A stretch of DNA of 32,326 nt. It comes from Desulfobacterales bacterium HSG2 (GTDB taxonomy: Bacteria > Desulfobacterota > Desulfobacteria > Desulfobacterales > 4be13). Below the pieces are notes generated by a model, which saw nothing but the letters and a program-made list of their open reading frames with translations, was not told where the DNA came from and made no database searches. The translations under genes were made by a program, and so were the position numbers. Below are positions 15,911-23,500 of this stretch, one piece after another; position 1 is the stretch's first letter, and each line of letters starts with the position of its first letter. The stretch is taken from NCBI GenBank assembly GCA_030378035.1, contig JAUCGI010000053.1, positions 1 to 32,326 on the forward strand, given 5' to 3'.

Positions 15911-16169
15911 CTGATGATTCGTTTGCGGAAATAACCATTTCAGGGCGTCCAGCATGGGCACGGGAGGATGTCATTTCCCGACGCCATGCGGTGTTCAGCC
16001 ATTCCAGCGGATCAAGCGGCCGGCAATACGTTGAAACAGCCTCAGGGACGCTGGTCTTGCCGGAGTTGTTGGCCCCGACAAGAAGATTAATTCGTCCCAG
16101 GCCGGACAGTTCCAGTTCCTGTAATCCTCGGAACCGATGTATCATAAGATTTTCCAAGTGTTTCTTCAT
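15911..16169 (-). pseudogene. Truncated 5' copy of the AAA/ABC-type ATPase gene
   Basis: This is a near-identical copy of the first ~85 codons and 5' leader of the ATPase gene at 27217-28329. It includes FRGLQELELSGLGRINLLVGANNSGKTSVPEAVSTYCRPLDPLEWLNTAWRREMTSS, then a 2-base deletion (in the CATGGGCACGGG stretch near 15955) shifts the frame and it runs out at 15882. Only the Walker A loop (GANNSGKTS) remains, so it cannot be an active ATPase. The copied segment spans about 15911-16230 and matches about 28069-28390. The leader (AAAGGAGG site) is retained, and its outer edge runs into the palindromic repeat. Confidence 0.85.
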
Positions 16170-16220
16170 TATCATCCTCCTTTAAACCTGATGAGTGAGA
16201 ATATCCGTTGTTTGTTTTTG

Positions 16221-16621
16221 CATCTACACGCCTCCCATCTACACGGATTGTGGGTAAGAAAGGATTACGGGTTCTCCTGCCATATCTACACGGATTGTGG
16301 GTAAGAAAGGATTACGGGTTCTCCTGTCGTGAAATCCTTTTCTTATCGCTAATCCTTGTAGATGAGCGTATGTCCCGCCTCCCCATCTACACGGATCCCA
16401 TCTACACGGATTGTGGGTAAGAAAGGATTACGGGTTCTCCAAGCCATGTAATCCTTTCTTAGCCATAATCCTTGTAGATGGCCGTGTAATCCTTTCTTAC
16501 CCACAATCCTTGTAGATGGCCGTGTAATCCTTTCTTACCCGCAATCCTTGTAGATGGCCATGAAGTTCCCAAAATCCCTGCTTATCGCTAATCCCTGCAG
16601 ATACCCGTAATCCGTGCAGAG
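16221..16621. repeat. Palindromic repeat cluster A
   Basis: A 400-bp gap made almost wholly of the island's palindromic repeat. There is a left half at 16236-16277, complete units at 16281-16364 and 16399-16480, then two extra right halves in direct orientation ending at 16518 and 16556, and a degenerate one to about 16621. A complete unit has ~33-bp arms (starting CATCTACACGGATTG, ending with the complement) around a ~15-base loop containing GGGTTCTCC. One variant arm has TTATCGCTAATCC in place of TTACCCACAATCC. Confidence 0.9.
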
Positions 16622-16987
16622 ATGTCACACCAAAGCCCCGTACTGCCTCAAAATCTCCCTCTCCTCATCGCTGATTTCCGAATCCGGGTGCAGGTTGCGC
16701 ATGTCCGTGCCTTGAATGAGAAGGCCGGGGATGTTTCTTATGGTGCGGAGGCGTCCACCGGTCTCTTTATCCCATTTCTTAAGAATTTCATCCCGGCTTG
16801 GAGAAATGATATAACGGCCGTCTGGGCTGTACCTTACCGAAGCGGTATGTTTCCGTGAACTGGCACAGATAACCGCACATCTCTGCCGGCTTTGCCGTAA
16901 ATATGGTGACTTCCGTGAATCCGCAACAGATTCCAGCCGTTTTTTTCCGAGTATTTCACAAAATTTCTGACCAGTTACGGATTTCAT
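16622..16987 (-). pseudogene. hicA: hicA toxin remnant fused to the tail of a WD40 protein
   Basis: The frame opens with the HicA N-terminus ([15 protein letters not shown]) at 16987, overlapping the hicB stop as ATGA. An A-run at about 16938-16944 is one base too long, so the reading frame leaves HicA. In the neighbouring frame the HicA core is preserved: NGWNLLRIHGSHHIYGKAGRDVRLSVPVHGN, including the catalytic-type histidine in GSHHIY. HicA similarity then stops near 16845 and the sequence becomes the C-terminus of a WD40 protein (SVRYSPDGRYIISPSRDEILKKWDKETGGRLRTIRNIPG, then DMRNLHPDSEISDEEREILRQYGALV). Such tails close WD40 arrays of large STAND/NACHT proteins. Thus two gene ends were joined. 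The toxin is probably inactive. Confidence 0.7.
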
Positions 16988-17187
16988 ACGGCAATCTCCA
17001 TGACACGGTCTCTCTCACCTGTTTCCAATGATGAGACATCCACGGAGAGACACCCTTCGACAGCCTCATAGAGATTTTCAAGCAGTTCCTCAAAGGTTTC
17101 CCCCTGCGTGGCGCATCCGGGAATGGCGGGAACTTCCGCCCAGAATCCCCCTTCCTCTGCTTCGTGAATGATGACTTTGAGTTTCAT
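16984..17187 (-). CDS. hicB: HicB-family antitoxin
   Basis: A 67-residue protein with the HicB fold: [50 protein letters not shown], a degenerate RNase-H-like module that masks the HicA RNase. The pattern [20 protein letters not shown] is diagnostic of the family. It has no DNA-binding tail (short form). The start at 17187 follows AAAGGAAACACA; longer frames upstream are not supported. Its partner hicA overlaps by 4 bases but is broken, so this antitoxin appears orphaned. A truncated copy lies at 19387-19528. Confidence 0.85.
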   Translation of the reverse strand: MKLKVIIHEAEEGGFWAEVPAIPGCATQGETFEELLENLYEAVEGCLSVDVSSLETGERDRVMEIAV

Positions 17188-17213
17188 TGTGTTTCCTTTC
17201 TTTTTTGTATAAA

Positions 17214-17292
17214 TGCCCGAAAGCCTCGGAATCAATTCCGAGGCTGAGATCTTTAGGCAGGCTAAAGCCAGCTACAGTGCGCTTTAGCGTAC
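17214..17292. repeat. GCCTCGG hairpin repeat, copy 1
   Basis: Starts TGCCCGAAAGCCTCGG and contains the hairpin CCTCGGAA-TCAA-TTCCGAGG, then GCAGGCTAAAGCCAGCTACAG and GCGCTTTA. Related copies lie at 20205-20268 and 20371-20450. It fills the gap between hicB and the next gene. Confidence 0.7.
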
Positions 17293-17348
17293 CTGAGTTT
17301 TCCTTTTTATCTCCTTTCCTTTTTGATTTGAAAACGGGTTCCGAGTCT

Positions 17349-19112
17349 TCACTTGCTTTTGTGAAACGGACTGAGAATCTCCGACCTCGTCAACACCGCG
17401 TCCACCTCACGCCGGAATGCCGAATATCGGTTGTATTTCTCATTCCGATAGGTGTTCAGCAGACGTTTTGCACCGCGGGCATCATCATTCAGCAACCGTC
17501 CTTCCATCAGGGATCCCAACACCTGGGCGGCCCGCTCATACGCCTGCCGATGCTTGTTGGAGACGATTGCGTCGATTCGCTTGCCCCCGAGATTCTCTGC
17601 AAAACTGAACCACTTTTTCTTCTTCGCGTCTGTCAGGGAGACGTTGCTCAGGCCCTGCACGATCTCCCGAAGGACCCGATCTTTTGCACCTTTTTTGCCG
17701 GATTCCCCGACAGTGGGGAGAAAATAGTATCCTCCCGAGAAACTCACATAGCGATTCAGAAGCCCATGAATGGTCACGCCTTCGGGGGACGCGTGGGTCA
17801 GGGCGGTCAGCACTCCGCCGAAGAATACCCCGATGCTGGTTCCACCAGAACTCCATCCCAGGGGTTTCTCTTTTCTGACAAGCTTGTATGCGTCATCAAT
17901 CCGTCCCAGCATGAGCAGAATCTTCACTTTCAGTTTGCCCTGTTTCACCTCCGGGTCGAGAAAACGGAGCGCGCTTTCCAATTCCTCCTCTTTCACTTGC
18001 TGGCGATCCGCCTCCTCAATCAACAGGCCCAGGCGAGAATCATGGGGTGTGGAGCAGAACTGTTCCCGCTTCCCTTCCAATATGCTCGCAGGTTCCTTTG
18101 TCTGCTCTCCGGCCCGGGTCAGGAACTCCGCGGCCTGGGCCCGCAATTCCCCGTAGGGCATCCTCTCCAGAGCCTTCCGGGCCACCCTGACGGTCTCCTT
18201 CCATTTCTTCTCGGAGACCAGTTGATAGAGCCAATAGAGATAACCGATCGGATGATGGCGTTTCCTCATTTCCCCGGCCACACCGTCGAGTCCCTTCATC
18301 CAGCAGACACCTTCCAGAAACAGGAGAACAGCCCGTTCATTTGTCTCTCCTGCCAGCGCCTTGGTCCACGCCTTCAGAAATGCGTCCCAGCCCTTCAGTT
18401 TCCCGGGCCTCGCGTCGAACACATCCCGCAGAGAGGGATGTTTCTCCTCTGAAGGGGTGTAACGATCAGAAAATACAACCTTATGGACATCCATGGCGTG
18501 GATCATCTTTTCCACCCGATCCCCTGGCTTTGATGTCTCATAGACGCATCGGCAGTGCCTTGCACGGGTCTCCCGCCAGTTCAGTTCGATGTCATTCTGA
18601 GAGATGTTATAATAAAAGCCGCTCTCTCCTTGGGAATGAAACCATTCCAGCAACAATCCGTAAGCCTCGCAGGCATCATCCAAGTGGTCTGAGAGAAAGA
18701 GGCTGTCCGCCTCCGCAAAGAGGGTCTCTATGTCCTTTTTCTGGTATTCCGAGATCGAATCCGGCGCATGGTCATCATAATAGTCATATCCGCCCCATTC
18801 ATATCTGTCATACTCATCCTCATCCTCATAAAGAGAGCCGTCATCAATGGCCTCATGGCGTTCTATGATGCTCTCTCTGAGGTCACTGATCCTTAACGGC
18901 AGGTCGCTTTTAATTTCATCAGGAGAAGGCTCAGAAGCATTGTCTGAGAATTGACTGAACTTTTCCAGAAAATCGGCCCTCTCTCGGGGAGAGACCGCCT
19001 GGGCCATTTCGCAGACAAATTCGATAAGCTCTTTCTTTGACAAATTCTTACAATGGGTCCTGACGGCTTTCATATATGGTTTCAAAGCCGGTGTCTGTTT
19101 TTCTTTGCTCAT
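17349..19112 (-). CDS. Large helical-repeat protein of unknown function
   Basis: A 587-residue soluble protein rich in helices, with a very acidic linker (SLYEDEDEYDRYEWGGYDYYDD, near residue 95). TPR-like helix pairs follow: ETLFAEADSLFLSDHLDDACEAYGLLLEWF, ERAVLLFLEGVCWMKGLDGVAGEM, WKETVRVARKALERMPYGELRAQAAEFLTRAGE, GKLKVKILLMLGRIDDAYKLVRKEKPLGW. The layout resembles the helical proteins or C-terminal halves found with SWIM zinc-finger proteins, but no zinc motif is present. I do not assign a function. The ATG at 19112 with AAAGGA 9 bases upstream is preferred over an earlier ATG (19160) that lies in the repeat. It is flanked on both sides by repeats and appears as a single-gene block of the island. 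Confidence 0.65.
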   Translation of the reverse strand: MSKEKQTPALKPYMKAVRTHCKNLSKKELIEFVCEMAQAVSPRERADFLEKFSQFSDNASEPSPDEIKSDLPLRISDLRESIIERHEAIDDGSLYEDEDEYDRYEWGGYDYYDDHAPDSISEYQKKDIETLFAEADSLFLSDHLDDACEAYGLLLEWFHSQGESGFYYNISQNDIELNWRETRARHCRCVYETSKPGDRVEKMIHAMDVHKVVFSDRYTPSEEKHPSLRDVFDARPGKLKGWDAFLKAWTKALAGETNERAVLLFLEGVCWMKGLDGVAGEMRKRHHPIGYLYWLYQLVSEKKWKETVRVARKALERMPYGELRAQAAEFLTRAGEQTKEPASILEGKREQFCSTPHDSRLGLLIEEADRQQVKEEELESALRFLDPEVKQGKLKVKILLMLGRIDDAYKLVRKEKPLGWSSGGTSIGVFFGGVLTALTHASPEGVTIHGLLNRYVSFSGGYYFLPTVGESGKKGAKDRVLREIVQGLSNVSLTDAKKKKWFSFAENLGGKRIDAIVSNKHRQAYERAAQVLGSLMEGRLLNDDARGAKRLLNTYRNEKYNRYSAFRREVDAVLTRSEILSPFHKSK

Positions 19113-19157
19113 GGTAGTTTTTCCTTTCATTTGATCATTCGGGGTTATTTGAAAGCC

Positions 19158-19386
19158 CATCTACACGGATTGTGTGTAAGAAACTTCCATGAAAAGGACT
19201 TTTCACCCCCGGTGATGAAAATCTATTTTCATGGTAAAGGATTACGGGTTCTCCTGCCATATCTACACGGATTGTGTGTAAGAAAGGATTACGGGTTCTC
19301 CAAGCCATGAAATCCTTTTCTTATCGCTAATCGTTGTAGACGAGCGCATGTCCGCTGCCCTTCCATCTACACGCCTCCCATCTACA
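19158..19386. repeat. Palindromic repeat cluster B, with an inserted hairpin
   Basis: A left arm starts at 19158 but is split after TGTGTGTAAGAAA (19183) by about 52 bases (19184-19235), then resumes with AAGGATTACGGG. The insert is itself palindromic, bounded by CCATGAAAA and TTTTCATGG. A complete unit follows at 19258-19342 with the TTATCGCTAATC variant right arm. The cluster ends with two truncated CATCTACA starts; the last one joins directly to the hicB copy at 19387. Confidence 0.85.
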
Positions 19387-19528
19387 GAGAGACACCCTTC
19401 GACAGCCTCATAGAGATTTTCAAGCAGTTCCTCAAAGGTTTCCCCCTGCGTGGCGCATCCGGGAATGGCGGGAACTTCCGCCCAGAATCCCCTTCCTCTG
19501 CTTCGTGAATGATGACTTTGAGTTTCAT
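19387..19528 (-). pseudogene. Truncated second copy of hicB
   Basis: Nearly identical to 17045-17187 plus upstream sequence to about 19550. One C is missing in the C-run near 19490, so the frame shifts after [13 protein letters not shown]. The 3' end is cut after the LSVD codons, exactly where the palindromic repeat begins (CATCTACA then GAGAGACACC). The start and ribosome site are kept. It is inserted into the tacT gene, whose reading frame continues through it by chance to 19263. Confidence 0.85.
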
Positions 19529-19550
19529 TGTGTTTCCTTTCTTTTGTATA

Positions 19551-19730
19551 TTTCCGTTTATAGACAACCCGGTCCTCATCAGTGACAACAAAAGTTCTTG
19601 ACGAATATGCCCGCTGATTTTGCAGCGCATAACGGCACAGCCATTCATTCAGCGCGGGATAGCCGCACTCGAAACCTTCGACAATATGATGTTCGGCAAG
19701 TTTGGCAGGAGCGGAGATATTCATTCCCAT
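19551..19730 (-). pseudogene. Truncated GNAT toxin (TacT-like)
   Basis: The first ~57 residues of a toxin-type GNAT acetyltransferase remain: [52 protein letters not shown]. Intact TacT-type toxins continue with the strand and acetyl-CoA loop and are ~160-170 residues. Here the sequence changes after RVVY into the hicB copy. The acetyl-CoA binding and catalytic parts are lost, so it is not an active tRNA-acetylating toxin. The start overlaps the end of the antitoxin gene, the normal tacAT order. Confidence 0.8.
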
Positions 19731-20008
19731 GGCGATTTCTCCCTCATCAGTTTCTGCAACCGGGGCCTGACCCTGGCAGGCTGGTCAATCGCTTCCTGAA
19801 ACTTCTGCCAGTTCGCGTCATCCAAAAGAAAAAGTCGATGATCAAGCAGGGCATTCTCCGCCGCCCTGCATGCGCTGTCAAGGACAAATTCGGCCACGCT
19901 TTTCCGGGTCGCTTCCGCGGCCCGGCGAATAAGCGTGTCCTGATGAAGTGTCGCACTTAAATCAATGCGGACAGCAGAACGGGCTGATTTGTCAGATGAG
20001 ACAGACAT
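19721..20008 (-). CDS. tacA: DUF1778 antitoxin (TacA-like)
   Basis: A 95-residue antitoxin with an N-terminal ribbon-helix-helix DNA-binding part ([43 protein letters not shown]). The C-terminal tail wraps around the GNAT toxin ([29 protein letters not shown]). It fits the DUF1778 family in length and pattern. AAAGGAGG lies just before the ATG. It overlaps the tacT start by 10 bases. Family members repress their own operon; with the toxin broken it may persist as a regulator or anti-addiction antitoxin (inference). Confidence 0.88.
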   Translation of the reverse strand: MSVSSDKSARSAVRIDLSATLHQDTLIRRAAEATRKSVAEFVLDSACRAAENALLDHRLFLLDDANWQKFQEAIDQPARVRPRLQKLMREKSPWE

Positions 20009-20032
20009 AACATCCTCCTTTGTGAAGTAGTA

Positions 20033-20062
20033 ATTTTATTCAGTTTTCTGGTTAATATACAA
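20033..20062 (-). promoter_or_regulatory. Candidate promoter of tacA
   Basis: On the minus strand TTGTAT (complement of 20057-20062) and TAAAAT (complement of 20033-20038) are 18 bases apart, upstream of the tacA ribosome site in an AT-rich stretch. It is a moderate match only. Confidence 0.3.
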
Positions 20063-20204
20063 TGCTTTTGTTGTGAAACCCTGTTCTCATCAGGGCAGGG
20101 TTAATCTGTGAAATCGGTATAAGGATTGTCAACTGACTCTCCTTTTCCTGCAACGCCCCTATTCTTATACCAAATCCTTGTAGAAAATCGAATCGCCTTC
20201 GCAA

Positions 20205-20450
20205 TGCCCGAAAGCCTCGGAATCAATTCCGATGTTGAGAGCTTCAAGCAGGCTAAAACCGGCTACAGAATCAGTCCCGTAGGGACGGCTGAGAATAGCC
20301 CGGCAATTTATTGCCGGGACAGGTTGTAAAAAGTTCTCCGAGTCCCGTAGGGACGGCTGAACTGAAAGAATGCCCGGAAGCCTCGGAATTAATCCCGAGG
20401 CTGAAAGCTCAAGCAGGCTAAAGCCGGCTACAGTGCGCTTTACCGTACTT
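20205..20450. repeat. GCCTCGG and GTCCCGTAGGGAC hairpin repeats
   Basis: This gap between the STAND gene and tacA has no gene. It holds two copies of the GCCTCGG hairpin repeat (20205-20268 and 20371-20450) and two copies of GTCCCGTAGGGACGGCTGA (20275-20293 and 20342-20360). A perfect 20-bp palindrome around GGCAATTTATTGCC lies at 20299-20318. Related GGCAAT-type palindromes occur at about 26046-26063 and 32264-32283, upstream of other genes. Confidence 0.7.
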
Positions 20451-20550
20451 TCGCTTTCAGCCGGGGGATTGATCCCTCGGCTTCATCCCTCGGCTTCTTT
20501 GCCGTGATTTCGGCTAAACCGAAATCCTGCCAATCCTTTAATCAGGTGAA

Positions 20551-23500
20551 TCAGGGTTCGGACGATTTGATCGCCTCCGCAATACCTGTCACCTGATCAG
20601 GATATAGCCGCGCCAACAGCCAGCACATCTGATAGGCCACATCAAGGTAGTAGGCGCAGGGAATGAGCAGGTGCTTGAAATTTTCTTTGTCATTGATTTC
20701 GGCAAAGGCTTCGGCAATTTCGGGGAGATGTCTGTTGCGATTGACAATAATCAGTTCGAGAATTTCTAATACCTGTTCAGGAAAGCCTGCCCTTATCCGT
20801 GCTGTCGCAATTTCAGTCAACGCTTCCACACGACCAGAGTCATATTCAATGCTCCTGGCGCTTTCAAGGGCTGATTCAAAAGTTTGCAGAGATTCTTCCC
20901 TCTCCCCGACCTGAGCCTGCTCAGTCGCAATCGCTTTCAATGCTTCCGCACGATTGGAGTCATATTCAATGTTCCGGGCGCTTTCAAGGGCTGATTCAAA
21001 AGTTTGTAGAGATTCTTCTCTTTCCCCAGTCTGAGCCTGAACCGCTGCAATCTCTCTCAACACCGACGCACGCCAAAAGTCATCTTCAATGCTCCGAGTG
21101 CCTTCAAGAGCAGCGACTGTCTCTTTTGCATGAGCTTGCGCTACGGCAATCTCTTTTAACCAAAAGTCATCTTCAATACTCTGAGCGGTTTTAAAATCCT
21201 TGGCAAAAGTATTCGGAAATTCTTCTTTCTCTCTCGACTGAGCCTGCGCTACACTAATCTCTTTCAACGCTTTCGCACGATCAGACTCACCTTCAATTCT
21301 TCGAGCGGTTTCAAGAGCCGCGGCTATCTCTCCTGCCTGAGCCTGTGCTACTGCGATCTCTACTTCCGCACGCCAAAAACCGGTATGGCGGGCGGTTAGA
21401 AGAGCCTCGGCTGTCTTCCCTGCCTGAGCCTGTGCTACGGCAATATTTTTTTCAAAAGTTTTTATCGACAAGCCGTAAGCAGGGTAGGCTTTAATGCTCC
21501 AAGTGGCTTCAAGGGCCGCGGCAAGCGTGTTCAGAAATTTTTCTCTCTCCTCGGTCTGAAGAAGTTGCATTGCAGCAATCTCTTTCAACTCTTCCGCATG
21601 CCTCCGGTCATCTTTGATGCTCCGGGCGATTTCAAGAGCCGCTGCAAAAGTATTCAGAGATTCTTTTCTTTTTCCGGCCTGAGTCTGAGCTACGGCAATA
21701 TCTTTCAACATTTCCGAACGTCTCTGATCATTTTCAATGCTCCGAGCAGCTTCAATGGCCGCGTTCAGAAATTCTTCTCTCTCCCAGGTCTGAATCTTCG
21801 TTGCGGCAATCTCTTTCAACGCTTTCGCACGTTTCGGGTCATCTTCAATGCTCCTGGCGGTTTCAAAGGCGGCGGTGAAAGTTTTCAGAGATTCTTTTCT
21901 CTCTCCGGCCAGAACCTGAGCCGCGGCAATCTCTTTCAACGCTTCCGCACGTTTCGAGTCATCTTCAATGCTCCTGGCGGTTTCAAAGGCGGCGGTGAAA
22001 GTTTTCAGAGATTCTTTTCTCTCTCCGGCCTGAGCCTGAGCCGTGGCAATCTCCTTCAACGCTTCCGCACGTTTCGGGTCATCTTCAATACTCCTGGCGG
22101 TTTCAAAGGCGGCGGTGAAAGTTTTCAAGGATTCTTTTCTCTCCCCGGCCTGAGCCTGAGCCGCAGCAATCTCTTTCAACTCCCATGCATGCCTCCGCTC
22201 ACCTTTAATGCTCCGGACGGTTTCGAGGGCGGCGGCAAAAGTCTTCAGAGATTCCTCTCTTTCCCCGGACAGAGACTGAGCCGCGGCAATCTCTTTCAAC
22301 ACTTCCGCACGCCTTGGGTCATTTTTAATGCTCCGGGCAGTTTCAAGGGCCGCGGTAAAAGTTTTCAGAGATTCCTCTCTTTCCCCGGACCGAGCCTGAG
22401 TCGCGGCAATCTCTTTCAAGACCCGCGCACGCGTCTGGTCATCGTCAATGCTCCGAGCGGTTTTAAGAGCGAAGGCCTCCCCGGCCTGAGCTTGGGCTAT
22501 CGCAATCTCGCCCAAAGTCCACGCATGATCAAAGTAATCTTCCTCAGAGTGAGGTTTTATGTTCCGAGCAGTTAAAAGGGCAGTATCAAGAGTATTCAAA
22601 GATTCTTCTCTTTCCCCGGCCTTAAACTGCGCTGTGGCAATCTTTTTCAACGCTAATACACGCCAAGAGTCATCGCTAATGCTCCAGGCGGTTTCAAGGG
22701 CGGCAACAGTCTCCCCGGATTGAGCCTGCATTTCGGCAATCTCTTCCAAGTCCCCCATACACTGATCGTAATCTTCATAAGCAGTATGTTTAATGCTTCG
22801 GGCGGTTTCAACAGTAGCAGCAAGTGTTTTCAGAGAGTCTTCTCTCTCTCCGGCCTGAGCCTGCGTTGCCGCAATTTCTCTCAACACCCATACACGATCA
22901 GGCTTATCTTCAATGCACCAAGCGGTTTCAAGGGCAGCGGCAAGCGTTTTCAGAGACTCTTCTCTCTCCCCGGCCTGAGCCTGAGCTTCTGCAATTATTT
23001 TCAATGTCCGCGCACGATCAGAGTCATCGCTAATACAGCGGGCGGTTCTAAGGGCGTGAGAGAAATAATTTTTCTTGATCAGAGAGGCAGAAATATCCTT
23101 CCTGCCAAATTCATTCAAAAGCTGTTTGCATAAGTGACTAAAAATGCTTTCGCTGACTTCAGCGATCTGGCCAAGCAGGAAAACCAACTCCCCATTATTG
23201 CTTTTTCCCCGAGGCAGTTCTTTTTTTACCAACATCGCCACTATCTCTTCTGCCTCATCCATTCGCCCCGCATCCTTCAATGCCCACGCCAGTAGCAAAT
23301 ACCACTTCACAGACCGGTCAATATCGTACAAATCCGCCAAATCACACGCTCGCTTCAGACTCCCTTTCCCCAATGCCTCCAAAGGCGACTCTTGCATAAT
23401 CTCAGTCACCTGCCAAGAATGGGTGAGGGAAAACTCCGCCATTCCTTTCGCGTCATCAATTTCCCCCGCAGCGTTCAGGGCAATCTGCAAAGGCTGCATG

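Noticed and set aside
21565..22575. 336-residue plus-strand repeat protein
   Set aside because: It is the antisense of the 120-bp repeat units of the STAND gene; the minus-strand frame is longer and has clear domains.
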